Assembly: GCA_000961595.1 (NCBI GenBank)
Contig: LADO01000039.1
Location: forward strand, 1 to 64,000
Length of the DNA stretch: 64,000 nucleotides
Direction of reading: 5' to 3'
Source: Peptococcaceae bacterium BRH_c4b
Lineage (GTDB): Bacteria; Bacillota; Desulfotomaculia; Desulfotomaculales; Desulfocucumaceae
Part shown: positions 44,271-52,968 of the stretch, piece after piece
How the letters are laid out: each line of letters starts with the position of its first letter
How positions within the stretch are numbered: position 1 is the first letter of the stretch
Position numbers and translations under genes: made by a program
The notes under the pieces: model-generated
What the model was told of the DNA's origin: nothing
Database searches by the model: none
What the model saw: only the letters and a program-made list of their open reading frames with translations

Positions 44271-44300
44271 TAAGTTAATAAGTTGGGTGCCTGACCCCTA
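44270..44300 (-). repeat. stop-codon-linked short repeat, copy 2
   Basis: Identical over 31 bases to 22250-22280. It abuts the C part of the composite repeat and contributes the TAG stop of the GNAT gene. Confidence 0.8.
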
Positions 44301-44750
44301 CAGATCTATCACCAGCGCCTCTTCCTCGCAGTTGGGAAACTGCGGGCAGTTGATACACTCCTTCCAGACCTTCTGGGGCATATCTTCCTTTGCTTTCAGG
44401 GTAAAGCCGCATTTCTCAAAAAATCCTGCCTGATAGGTAAGGGTGAATACCCTGGGTATGTGCAGTTCCCTGGCCTCCAATAGAAAGGCGTTGACCAGTA
44501 TTCTGCCGATACCCTGGCCGGTCATATCCTGATCTACCGCCAGGGCCCGGATTTCCGCCAGATCCTCCCAGATGATGTGCAGTGAGCCCACTCCCACCAG
44601 CTTGCCTTTTTCCTCCGCCACGGTGAATTCCCTGATGCCCTCGTAAAGCATGGAGCGCGGCCTTGCCAGCATAAGGCCCTTATTGGCGTAAAATGTAATT
44701 AAAGCATGAATATCCTCAACATCAGTTATTTTTGCCTTGCGTATAAACAT
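44298..44750 (-). CDS. GNAT N-acetyltransferase (single-domain N-acetylglutamate synthase-like)
   Basis: This is a 150-residue protein: FIRKAKITDVEDIHALITFY, then the acetyl-CoA loop VDQDMTGQGIGRILVNAFLL and FTLTYQAGFFEKCGFTLK. The C-terminus has C-x2-C-x5-C (ECINCPQFPNCEEE). This is the ArgA-like short acetyltransferase type of Firmicutes and Deltaproteobacteria, but other amino substrates are possible. It lies three bases from the end of purQ (44762) in the same direction and may share its transcript. Confidence 0.83.
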   Translation of the reverse strand: MFIRKAKITDVEDIHALITFYANKGLMLARPRSMLYEGIREFTVAEEKGKLVGVGSLHIIWEDLAEIRALAVDQDMTGQGIGRILVNAFLLEARELHIPRVFTLTYQAGFFEKCGFTLKAKEDMPQKVWKECINCPQFPNCEEEALVIDL

Positions 44751-44761
44751 ATCGGACAACC

Positions 44762-45538
44762 TCACATTTCCCTGGCATAGCTTACGGCATTTTGGAAAAC
44801 GGCCAGACCGTGGGGGTCTCCCTCAATACCTCGCCGCCAGTTGGGGTGCTGGGTTTTCTCCACGAACCGCTCCGGGTGCGGCATCAGCCCCATCACCAGG
44901 CCTGTTTCATCGCATATACCGGCGATGGCATTTAGCGATCCGTTGGGGTTTGCGGGATACAGGGCGGTGGCTTTTCCTCCGGCGTCACAATAACGGAAAA
45001 CCACCTGTCTGGACGACTCTATCCTGTTCAATGTTTCCGGATCAGTGTAAAACCTGCCCTCGCCGTGGGCCACTTGAATGCTGATAGTTTTCTCCGTCAT
45101 CCCCCGGGTAAAAATGCAGGGGCTGTCCTCTACCAGCAGATTAACCCAGCGGCATTCAAATTTACCAGAATCATTATGCATGAGGGTAGTGTTAATAGTG
45201 CCTATTTTTCTTTCCGGCAGCAGCCCGGTGCGCACCAGCACCTGAAAGCCGTTACAGATGCCCAGCACCGGCTTCCCGGCCTCCACGAATTCCTGAAGTT
45301 GTTCCTTCAGCAGAGAGGTAAGCTCCACCGCCAGCACCTTGCCGGAATGCACGTCGTCACCATAGGAAAATCCTCCCGGCAGGGCCAGGATGTGATAGGA
45401 GGATAACTTTTCTTCCCCGGAGCGCAACTGGTTAACATGCACCATCCGGCAGTCGCCCCCAGCCTTGGCAAAGGCGTAAAAGGTCTCTTCATCGCAGTTG
45501 GTTCCGTCCGTTCTTAAAACGCATACCGGCGGTTTCAT
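44762..45538 (-). CDS. purQ: phosphoribosylformylglycinamidine synthase, glutaminase subunit
   Basis: This is a 258-residue class I amidotransferase. The nucleophile Cys is in VLGICNGFQVLVRTGLLPER, with His/Glu in GLMPHPERFVE. It supplies ammonia to PurL in step four of purine synthesis. Its ATG overlaps the purL stop by four bases (ATGA). Confidence 0.96.
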   Translation of the reverse strand: MKPPVCVLRTDGTNCDEETFYAFAKAGGDCRMVHVNQLRSGEEKLSSYHILALPGGFSYGDDVHSGKVLAVELTSLLKEQLQEFVEAGKPVLGICNGFQVLVRTGLLPERKIGTINTTLMHNDSGKFECRWVNLLVEDSPCIFTRGMTEKTISIQVAHGEGRFYTDPETLNRIESSRQVVFRYCDAGGKATALYPANPNGSLNAIAGICDETGLVMGLMPHPERFVEKTQHPNWRRGIEGDPHGLAVFQNAVSYAREM

Positions 45539-48390
45539 GCTCCGAACACCTCCTTCATGGGCTTCTGCCAGGCATCTTTAAGTTCTACCAGCTCAGCCCC
45601 GAACAACTGCTGATCTTTATAATACACTGCCACTTGCTGCTCTGGAACGGTAGTACCTATCTCCACCCAGGGCACGACACCAAATATTTCTGCGCCATCA
45701 GCGCCGGCATCTATTTCCACCACGAAGCAGCCCACGGTTTCGTTGAATAAAAATTGTTCCGGAGATTCGCCGGGAACCACATTAAGGGCAGCCCCCAGCC
45801 TGCCGCCGAAGCACATCTCCGCCACGGCAGCAGCCAGGCCTCCCTCGCTGATATCATGGCAGGCCAGCACCAAACCCCGCCGGACGGCCCGGTGCACTGC
45901 CTTCAGCACCAGGGGCAGGGTCGCCAGGTCCAGGCAGGGCAAATTTCCGCCCTCCCTGCCCAGCCAGTCATAGTAGGTCGAACCGGCCATTTCGGAAGGA
46001 TTTCTTTTACCCACCAGCACAATTTTACTACCCTGCTTTTTAAAGTCCGCCGATACGGTCAGGTTTACATCCGGCACCCGCCCGAAGGCCGATACGCATA
46101 GCACCGGGGGTATTTTGAGCACAGCGCCGTCTGTCCCCCGGTAGGTACTGGAAAGACTGTCTTTGCCGGAAATAAAAGGCATGCCCGTAGCCCGGACAAA
46201 ATCCACGCAGGCATCCACCGCCAGATCCAGGGCACCCAGGGACTCCTCATCCGGGAAGGGCCAGATAAAATTGTCAATCAGGCACAGTTCCTCCGGGTTG
46301 GCGCCCGTCGCCACCGCGTTGGATACCGCCTCGGCGGCGGCCCAGAGGCTGCCGTAATAGGGATCGATGTTGTTCAGCACAGGGTTCAGCCCGTGGCTGA
46401 TAACTACCCCGCAGGCTTCGCCCGGGAGGGGTGTGAGTATCACCGCGTCGTTAGGGGCGTCACCCCCCTCTCCGCCCAGCGGAGGCAAGGCACAGGAACC
46501 CTGAACTCCATGGTCATAAACCCTTATAATGGGCTCCTTGGAACATACATTTAGGTGAGACATAATACTTTTATATATATTTAGCCAGTCAATAGCCAAT
46601 GAATTACTTTCCTTTTCCACCCCGTCCGGACACACTGGCTTCCTCTCCCAGCGGGCAGTCATACGCCTTTTAGGCAGCCCGTTGTGCAGAAATTCCATAT
46701 CCAGGTCGCATACAATATCGTCACCATGGGTTACTCTAAGCCTTCTGTCCGCAGTAAACTCCGCCAGCACCGTGGCCTCCACATTGTAACCGCGACAAAT
46801 TTCCAGCAGCCTCTCCAGATTCTCCGGGGCCACTGCCAGCACCATGCGCTCCTGGCTTTCGGACAGCCAGATTTCCCAGGTGCTTAACCCCGAATATTTT
46901 AGCGGGGCCCGCTCCAGCCATGCCCTGACCCCGGTATTTTCGCCCATTTCTCCCAGGGCTGAGCTGAATCCCCCTGCCCCGCAGTCTGTGACGGCCCTGA
47001 TGAGCCCCTCGGCGGATGCCGCCAACAGGGCGTCACTCATCCGCTTTTCCTCTATGGCGTTGCCTATCTGCACCGCGCTGGAATTGACGTCCACCGTACG
47101 GTGAGTCATTTCCCCACTGGAAAAAGTAGCGCCGTGAATACCGTCCCTGCCTGTTCGCCCACCCAGGACCACTCCGAGATCACCAGGCCGGGCCTGTCCC
47201 TTGCGGCAGGACTCTACCGGCAGGATGCCGTAAGCCCCCACGATGATGGAGGGTTTAGCCCGGAAATCCTTATGAAAGTGCACCGAGCCGTTATTGGTGG
47301 GTATGCCCATGCGGTTGCCGTAATCCTTCACCCCGGCCACCACCTGGCGCAGCAGGTAATGGGGGTGCAGGCAGCCCGCCGGTATGTTTTCCGCCAGTGT
47401 TTCCGGGGGGGCAAAACAAAACATGTCAGTGGAGGCAATCACCCTGGCCCCGGCCCCGGTGCCCATAATATCCCTAAAAACCCCGCCGCTGCCGGTCATG
47501 GCCCCGCCATACGGCTCAATGGCGCTGGGGGAATTGTGAGTCTCCACCTTGCCGCAAATGGCCTGGCCCCGGTAAAATTCCATCACCCCTGAATTATCTA
47601 CAAAGGCAGACAGCACCAGGGGGTGATTTACGTCTTCCGTGGCCTTTTTAAGCCTGGCCAGCATGGGCTCCTTTTCCTTTCCGTTAACCACCAATGTGGC
47701 CCGGAAGGTTTTATGTCCGCAATGCTCAGACCATGTCTGGGCAATGGTTTCTATCTCGCAATCCGTAGGCTCCCTGCCTGTATCGAGGAAATATTTACGG
47801 ACCGCCCTCATTTCCTCCAGGTTAAGAAATAATTTGTCCCTGCTCAGTTCCATCAACTGTTGATCATTCATCTGATTGATTGGTATAGTTTTGATACTAC
47901 CGATGCTGCCTTTAATAATTAAGGTTTCCGGCTTGGCAATGACAACCCTTTCCACCGTAGCGTTGACCAGCAGTTTATCCACAATCAGGGCAATATTTTC
48001 CGCGGTGGCGCCGGGTCCCCGAAAGGTGTATTCCCGGCTGGATTCAGCCGCCAGGAGACCTTCTATGCCCAGATCCAAAGCTGCCTTTATCAGGGAAGCT
48101 GCCTCGGGGTTCATCACCCCTGGTTTGTAGGCCACCTCAACCAGAACCCCGGTGTTATCCGGTAACGGACCGTTGATACTGTATATTTGGAATACATCCT
48201 CGGCCAGCAGCCTTTCCGCCAGCAGCCGGGCCTGCCCCTCATCAATACCCTCAAACCGGTACACCTTGGCCGTACTAACTTTTTCAAAGCCGTCAAGGCC
48301 AAGAGCGTGGTGCAAATCATACAACAGGCCGTTACCAGCGGGATCGGGCAACCCGGGTTTATTGGTCACCCTGACTTCCTGGATAGCCAC
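45535..48390 (-). CDS. purL: phosphoribosylformylglycinamidine synthase, fused PurS-PurL
   Basis: This is a 951-residue protein. Two PurS-like segments open it: residues 1-78 (VTNKPGLPDPAGNGLLYDLH) and about 79-165 (VLVEVAYKPGVMNPEAASLI). The PurL synthetase domain follows, with TWSEHCGHKTFRATL, VETHNSPSAIEPYGGAMTGS and ACHDISEGGLAAAVAEM. The glutaminase is a separate gene (purQ), so this is an intermediate between three-gene and single-chain forms. A terminator of the upstream usp gene precedes it. Confidence 0.95.
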   Translation of the reverse strand: MAIQEVRVTNKPGLPDPAGNGLLYDLHHALGLDGFEKVSTAKVYRFEGIDEGQARLLAERLLAEDVFQIYSINGPLPDNTGVLVEVAYKPGVMNPEAASLIKAALDLGIEGLLAAESSREYTFRGPGATAENIALIVDKLLVNATVERVVIAKPETLIIKGSIGSIKTIPINQMNDQQLMELSRDKLFLNLEEMRAVRKYFLDTGREPTDCEIETIAQTWSEHCGHKTFRATLVVNGKEKEPMLARLKKATEDVNHPLVLSAFVDNSGVMEFYRGQAICGKVETHNSPSAIEPYGGAMTGSGGVFRDIMGTGAGARVIASTDMFCFAPPETLAENIPAGCLHPHYLLRQVVAGVKDYGNRMGIPTNNGSVHFHKDFRAKPSIIVGAYGILPVESCRKGQARPGDLGVVLGGRTGRDGIHGATFSSGEMTHRTVDVNSSAVQIGNAIEEKRMSDALLAASAEGLIRAVTDCGAGGFSSALGEMGENTGVRAWLERAPLKYSGLSTWEIWLSESQERMVLAVAPENLERLLEICRGYNVEATVLAEFTADRRLRVTHGDDIVCDLDMEFLHNGLPKRRMTARWERKPVCPDGVEKESNSLAIDWLNIYKSIMSHLNVCSKEPIIRVYDHGVQGSCALPPLGGEGGDAPNDAVILTPLPGEACGVVISHGLNPVLNNIDPYYGSLWAAAEAVSNAVATGANPEELCLIDNFIWPFPDEESLGALDLAVDACVDFVRATGMPFISGKDSLSSTYRGTDGAVLKIPPVLCVSAFGRVPDVNLTVSADFKKQGSKIVLVGKRNPSEMAGSTYYDWLGREGGNLPCLDLATLPLVLKAVHRAVRRGLVLACHDISEGGLAAAVAEMCFGGRLGAALNVVPGESPEQFLFNETVGCFVVEIDAGADGAEIFGVVPWVEIGTTVPEQQVAVYYKDQQLFGAELVELKDAWQKPMKEVFGA

Positions 48391-48458
48391 CTGAACACCT
48401 CCAAAAAATTTTTCTTCTGCTCATATGCAGCTTCCGCTGCTAGGCCAGCCCGGCCGTG

Positions 48459-48494
48459 AAAAAATAAATTTCCCGGCTCTGCAGGGAGCCGGAA
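48459..48494 (-). terminator. Rho-independent terminator of the universal stress protein gene
   Basis: On the minus strand TTTTCCGGCTCC and GAGCCGGGAA form a stem with a 5-base loop, followed by ATTTATTTTTT. Confidence 0.85.
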
Positions 48495-48580
48495 AATATA
48501 TTGCAACTCCAATTGAAATTGTATTATATACAGCCGCAAAAAACAACTGTACAGTAGAAAACCTGACAAAATGACTTGGT

Positions 48581-49009
48581 TTACCTGACAATCAGCACCG
48601 GCGTCGAAGCGTGTCTCACTACTCGATTGCTGACGCTGCCCATAATGAATCCCCTTATTTCACCCAGGCCACGGCTACCCATAACTATCAGGTCAAATTC
48701 TCTCTCTTTGGCCTCCCGGCATATTTCCTCCGCAGGGTCGCCCCATATTACTTTAATATCAAGCTTCACACCTGATTTAGCAAAATTGTCCTGGGCTTTT
48801 TGAAGCGTTTCCTCGCCGGTGGCCTGAATTTCGTTGTGTATCTGTTGATAAGCGCCGTTCAGGTTACTGTTACCATAGGGGCTCAGGGCCGGTATGACAT
48901 GATACAGAGTAACTTCCGCATCTAACTTGGCCGCCAGTTCAATAGCATGTTCAGCCGCAGCATTGGCCTTTTCCGATCCGTCCAGGGGAACTAATATTTT
49001 CTTATACAT
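48581..49009 (-). CDS. universal stress protein, UspA family
   Basis: This is a 142-residue protein: MYKKILVPLDGSEKANAAAE at the start and the ATP-binding pattern VMGSRGLGEIRGFIMGSVSN then VLIVR at the end (G-2x-G-9x-G-S/T). It is an ATP-binding UspA type. ATG 49009 follows GGAGG and replaces the open frame to 49051. Confidence 0.93.
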   Translation of the reverse strand: MYKKILVPLDGSEKANAAAEHAIELAAKLDAEVTLYHVIPALSPYGNSNLNGAYQQIHNEIQATGEETLQKAQDNFAKSGVKLDIKVIWGDPAEEICREAKEREFDLIVMGSRGLGEIRGFIMGSVSNRVVRHASTPVLIVR

Positions 49010-49236
49010 GTTGTATCCCTCCTCCGATTTGATTAATATTTCACAATCCATTATACTGTATTTTGTATACTTTCTCTATATTTTTTTTTAGTTTTTGCAA
49101 AAAATTTTACAATACAACCGGGCCAACTATACAGTATAGTCCCAGGGCAAATACCGGATATTTTTTAAAGGCTGTACTGACTGGGAATATTACAAATTAA
49201 GAAAAATATTAAGGATACTACTCCGGAGGTATAACC

Positions 49237-50565
49237 GTGACCCTAATAAAAATCCCCGCATCATCCCTGGTGGTGCTTTGCGGCCCGGCGGGCTGCGGCA
49301 AATCAACTTTCGCCCGGAAAAATTTTAAGCCTACCCAAATCGTATCAACGGACCACTGCCGGGCGATGGTCAGTGACGACGAGTCCAACATATCCTCCAG
49401 TTACAGGGCCTTCAAAGTTTTCCGCTGTATTATCGAACAACGGCTGGCCATGGGACGGCTCACAGTGGCGGATTCCACCGCCCTAACCCGGAAGGCCCGC
49501 CGGGAACTCCTGGAAATGGGCAGGGCCTACGACTTTCAGATAATTATCCTCGTCTTTAATATACCGCTGGAGACTTGCATCAAGAGAAACCTGTCCAGAA
49601 GCAGGGTGGTGAGTGAAAAAGTACTGGCCGGCCACAGCCGGCAATTGAAAAAAACACTGGAGGAAATAAAACAGGAAGGGTTTGACGGTATCCATATACT
49701 GGACCTGGAGGAAAAGGAGAACACCTCTGTACATGTGGTTCCCCTGCCCCTGGAAAGACAGGATAGCGGCCCCTTCGATATCATCGGCGACATCCACGGC
49801 TGCTGTGATGAATTGGAAATGCTGCTGGACCGTCTTAGTTATATAAAGAACGATAACAGCTATGCCCACCCCTCCGGGAGGAAAGGCATATTTCTTGGGG
49901 ATCTTGGCGACCGTGGTCCACGTTGTCTGGACAGTATCAATCTGGTCATGGCTATGGTGGACGAAGGTAATGCCCTCTACGTACCCGGCAACCATTGCAA
50001 CAAACTGGCCAGATACCTTGCGGGGAGAAGCGTGAAAGTCAGTCATGGCCTGGAGAACACCGTGCGGGAAATAAATAAACTTACGGAATGGAAACGGACG
50101 GAATTTAGCAGCCGCTATCTAGAGTTTTTTTATAACGCCTGGCCCTATCTCATTCTGGACGGAGGAAAACTGGTGCTTTCCCACGCCGGTATAACCGGTA
50201 AAATGATCGGCAAACTGTCCGGGAGAATCAGGGAATTTTGCATGTATGGGGACACCACCGGGCAGCTAACCCCTGAAGGCCTACCGGTGCGCCGGGACTG
50301 GGCCAGGAATTACCGGGGCAAAGCCCTGGTGGTTTACGGGCATGTGCCCGTGCCGGAGGCCGAGTTTAGAAATAATACCATTGATATCGACCAAGGCTGC
50401 GCCATAGGGGGAAAACTCACTGCCCTGCGCTACCCGGAAAGGGAACTGGTTCAGGTGCAGGCCCTGGACAGGTACTACTGCCGGGGAATTTTCCGAAACC
50501 TGGCCAGCCTCCCCGGGCCGGGAGAAGACCTGCATCCCTCTCTGATGCCCAGTGCAGACGCTTGA
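49237..50565 (+). CDS. P-loop kinase fused to calcineurin-type phosphatase (Pnkp-like, no ligase)
   Basis: This is a 442-residue protein. The N-terminal kinase (1-165) has Walker A GPAGCGKSTF (about 16-25) and STDHCRAMVSDD. The metallophosphatase (about 180-420) has FDIIGDIHGCCDELEMLL, FLGDLGDRGPRCLDSINL, VPGNHCNKLA, LSHAGI and YGHVPVPEAEF, with all metal ligands. Bacterial Pnkp RNA-repair enzymes have this order plus a C-terminal ligase (total near 850). The ligase and Hen1 partner are missing here, so it may be an RNA-end healing enzyme or a dinucleotide phosphatase with a kinase. Confidence 0.83.
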   Translation: MTLIKIPASSLVVLCGPAGCGKSTFARKNFKPTQIVSTDHCRAMVSDDESNISSSYRAFKVFRCIIEQRLAMGRLTVADSTALTRKARRELLEMGRAYDFQIIILVFNIPLETCIKRNLSRSRVVSEKVLAGHSRQLKKTLEEIKQEGFDGIHILDLEEKENTSVHVVPLPLERQDSGPFDIIGDIHGCCDELEMLLDRLSYIKNDNSYAHPSGRKGIFLGDLGDRGPRCLDSINLVMAMVDEGNALYVPGNHCNKLARYLAGRSVKVSHGLENTVREINKLTEWKRTEFSSRYLEFFYNAWPYLILDGGKLVLSHAGITGKMIGKLSGRIREFCMYGDTTGQLTPEGLPVRRDWARNYRGKALVVYGHVPVPEAEFRNNTIDIDQGCAIGGKLTALRYPERELVQVQALDRYYCRGIFRNLASLPGPGEDLHPSLMPSADA

Positions 50566-50712
50566 AAAAACCGGCTGTAATTGCCCATAAGGAATTGTCA
50601 GACTTTGTTCGCAAAATCGTAGCAATTAGAGGATAAACTATTTATAAGGGGTCGGGTAACGGCACCAGATTTGGTGAACGGCACCAATCCCGCAGAAAGG
50701 AGGTGAATATAG

Positions 50713-51190
50713 ATGAAGAAAAAATTATTTGCTCTATTAGTGGCAACCATGATACTGGTATTGGGAATAGCCCAGGTAGCCTCCGCGGACTGGGGCGGCG
50801 GAATGTTCTGTACAAGGGGTGGCAATCTGTCCCAACTGAGCGCCGACAACTGGCAAAACCCGACCGCATTTTTGGACCTGACCGATGAGCAAGTCCGCAA
50901 GGCTCAAGGAAATCCAGCAAAATGCCTTCAATAGCTCCCAGGACCTGCGCACCAAACTGCAAAAAACCATGTTTGACTTAAGGCAAATGCAGTGGGAGAA
51001 AAATCCCGACCAGGCCAAGCTGAACGCTAAAATAAACGAAATCAACAGCCTGCGCAACCAGTTGTACCAGCAAAACCAGAAAACCCGTGAACAAATGTCC
51101 ACCGTACTTACCCAGGAGCAACTGGCCAAAATAGGCCGGCAAGCTTTTGGCTGCGACGGTAGAGGATTTGGACACCGGGGCGGCATGTGA
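50713..51190 (+). pseudogene. frameshifted LTXXQ/Spy-CpxP-type periplasmic protein
   Basis: A signal peptide (MKKKLFALLVATMILVLGIA, cleaved after ASA) leads to FLDLTDEQVRK. An extra base at about 50901 changes the frame, and LKEIQQNAFNSSQDLRTKLQ continues in the next frame to HRGGM at 51190. Joined, the protein is about 158 residues, with a long amphipathic coiled-coil region and the LTxxQ motif of Spy/CpxP/metal-resistance proteins (second copy LTQEQLAKI). GAAAGGAGG precedes the ATG. Single-base error or true inactivation cannot be told apart. Confidence 0.75.
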
Positions 51191-51233
51191 GGGTTCCAGG
51201 GAACAGCCCAATAAATGTTCCCGGGACATCCAT

Positions 51234-51427
51234 CGAATATAAACGAGTCTTGGGTTCGGAAGGGGTTATTCCCCTACCGAACCCTTAGAGCGAACTATAA
51301 GGTATGGGGACACACCTCTCTTTGGAGCTTGGATCTAGTGTCAGAGGAATGTCCCCAATTTTGAGCTATACAGCCTGTTGATCCCCTGCCTTCGAGGACG
51401 GGGTCTTACAGGCTGTTAGCGAGATAA
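51234..51427. repeat. 194-bp composite repeat B-A-C, copy 2 with inverted core
   Basis: B spans 51234-51282, A (reversed) 51304-51360 and C 51362-51427. The A core reads GGGGACACACC...GGAATGTCCCC here and GGGGACATTCC...GGTGTGTCCCC in copy 1. It fills the 51191-51536 gap between genes; no gene is seen there. Confidence 0.85.
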
Positions 51428-51536
51428 ATATTGTATCTAAATAACAGTCCCTATTCCAGACGTTCTCATATAAAACATAACAATGACACATAATCTATAA
51501 AGAGCCGCTCACTTCATAGCCGGGGAGTGATAAATC

Positions 51537-52481
51537 ATACAGGAAAACAATAAGAAAAAAATTGCCGTGGTAGGCGCAGGCCAGGTGGGTACAGCAACCG
51601 CTTACGCCATCGTAATTAGCGGCCTGGTCAATGAACTGGTACTTGTGGACATAAACCGCAGCAAGGCTGAAGGGGAAGCCATGGATATAGCCCATGGGGC
51701 TTCTTTTGTCAAGCCCGTAAATATATATGCAGGTGATTTTTCTCAATGCCTCGATGCCGATATAATCATATACACCGCAGGTGCGGCCCAGAAGCCCGGG
51801 GAAAGCAGGCTGGATCTGGCGGCCCGGAACACCGCCATACTAAAGGAGACACTATCGGAAATAATCTATCCGGATAGCAAATCCATTTTGCTGGTGGTGG
51901 CAAACCCGGTGGATGTTTTAACCTATGCAGCACTAAAAACCATAAAAATGCCGCCCGGCAAGGTGCTTGGCTCCGGCACGGTACTGGACACTTCCCGCTT
52001 CCGCTATTTAATCAGCCGGCACTGCCTGGTGGAGCCCAGAAATATACATGCCCATGTGGCCGGAGAGCATGGTGACAGCGAAGTGCTGCTCTGGAGCACG
52101 GCCAATATAGCCGGCATCAGTATTGACAAATTCTGCGACCGCCGGGGTCTGTCCGTTCCGGACAGAAATACTATCAGCAGCGGGGTGCGCCGCGCCGCCT
52201 ATGAAGTTATCGCCCGCAAGGGTTATACCTGCTTTGCCATAGGACTTGCCGTGAAAAGAATTTGTGAATGCATTTTAAGGGATGAGAGTTCCATTCTGAC
52301 CGTATCGGGGCTTTTATCCGAGGAATATGGCCTTAACAATGTATGCATGAGCCTGCCGTCTATAGTTAACCGTGAAGGAAGAGCCATAACCCTGGAAGTT
52401 TCTTTGGCCGAAGACGAAAAATCCGCACTGCAGCGCTCTGCGCAAGCATTGCGGCAGGTACTGGATAATTTAAAAATATAA
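51537..52481 (+). CDS. ldh: L-lactate dehydrogenase-type NAD-dependent enzyme, unusual start
   Basis: This is an enzyme of about 315 residues: NAD motif VVGAGQVGTATAYAIV, active site HVAGEHGDSEVLLWS and ANPVDVLTYA, with DTSRFRYLIS. It reduces pyruvate to lactate. Malate dehydrogenase is a less likely alternative, because an Arg-to-Gln change at the substrate loop (GAAQKPGESRLD) fits LDH. The first in-frame GTG is already in the NAD motif. Upstream, only ATA 51537 or ATC 51534 lies after GGGGAG at the right distance, so the start is non-canonical or altered. Confidence 0.85.
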   Translation: MQENNKKKIAVVGAGQVGTATAYAIVISGLVNELVLVDINRSKAEGEAMDIAHGASFVKPVNIYAGDFSQCLDADIIIYTAGAAQKPGESRLDLAARNTAILKETLSEIIYPDSKSILLVVANPVDVLTYAALKTIKMPPGKVLGSGTVLDTSRFRYLISRHCLVEPRNIHAHVAGEHGDSEVLLWSTANIAGISIDKFCDRRGLSVPDRNTISSGVRRAAYEVIARKGYTCFAIGLAVKRICECILRDESSILTVSGLLSEEYGLNNVCMSLPSIVNREGRAITLEVSLAEDEKSALQRSAQALRQVLDNLKI

Positions 52482-52507
52482 CCAGTAATTTATTCTATTC
52501 ATGATGA

Positions 52508-52882
52508 TTATCTGCCCAGTTGCCTGCGGATTTCCGCACAAACGGTATTGATGTCTCCGGTCGCCAGGTTGAAATCGTGGTTTTTCTTTATTCCCAGTTC
52601 TGTTGCAATTGTATAATCAGTTACTTTAAACCCGGCGTGCTCCAGTGTCTTTTTGGCGCAGCCGGCCGGGCAGCCGTCTATGGCCACGATGCGCCTGGCT
52701 ACCTTGGCCGATTCAATGAAACTGTCCAGGTGCCCGCCGATGCCGGCAAGGCAATACAGCTTGCCCACACCGGCTTTGGTCAGGTCCACTCCGGCCTGGT
52801 TTGCAATCTGCCCCACATTGGAGCCTCCGGAACATGGAAAAATTAAAATTTCAGTGGGTTCACAGTTACAAGTATCGGACAT
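52508..52882 (-). CDS. putative zinc-binding DGC-domain protein
   Basis: This is a 124-residue protein. ILIFPCSGGSNVGQIANQAG near the start, then CLAGIGGHLDSFIESA and AIDGCPAGCAKKTLEHAG are the conserved Cys blocks of the DGC domain (PF08859). The family is often near arsenic and metal genes. ATG 52882 follows GGGAGGG. It lies downstream of the acr3 gene in the same direction. Confidence 0.87.
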   Translation of the reverse strand: MSDTCNCEPTEILIFPCSGGSNVGQIANQAGVDLTKAGVGKLYCLAGIGGHLDSFIESAKVARRIVAIDGCPAGCAKKTLEHAGFKVTDYTIATELGIKKNHDFNLATGDINTVCAEIRRQLGR

Positions 52883-52968
52883 TTTATTTACCCTCCCCAA
52901 AAGGTAAAATTATTTTATTAGTAGATTGAAAACCTTCCGGCCCCTTTGTATTTTGCACAAAATGAAAA

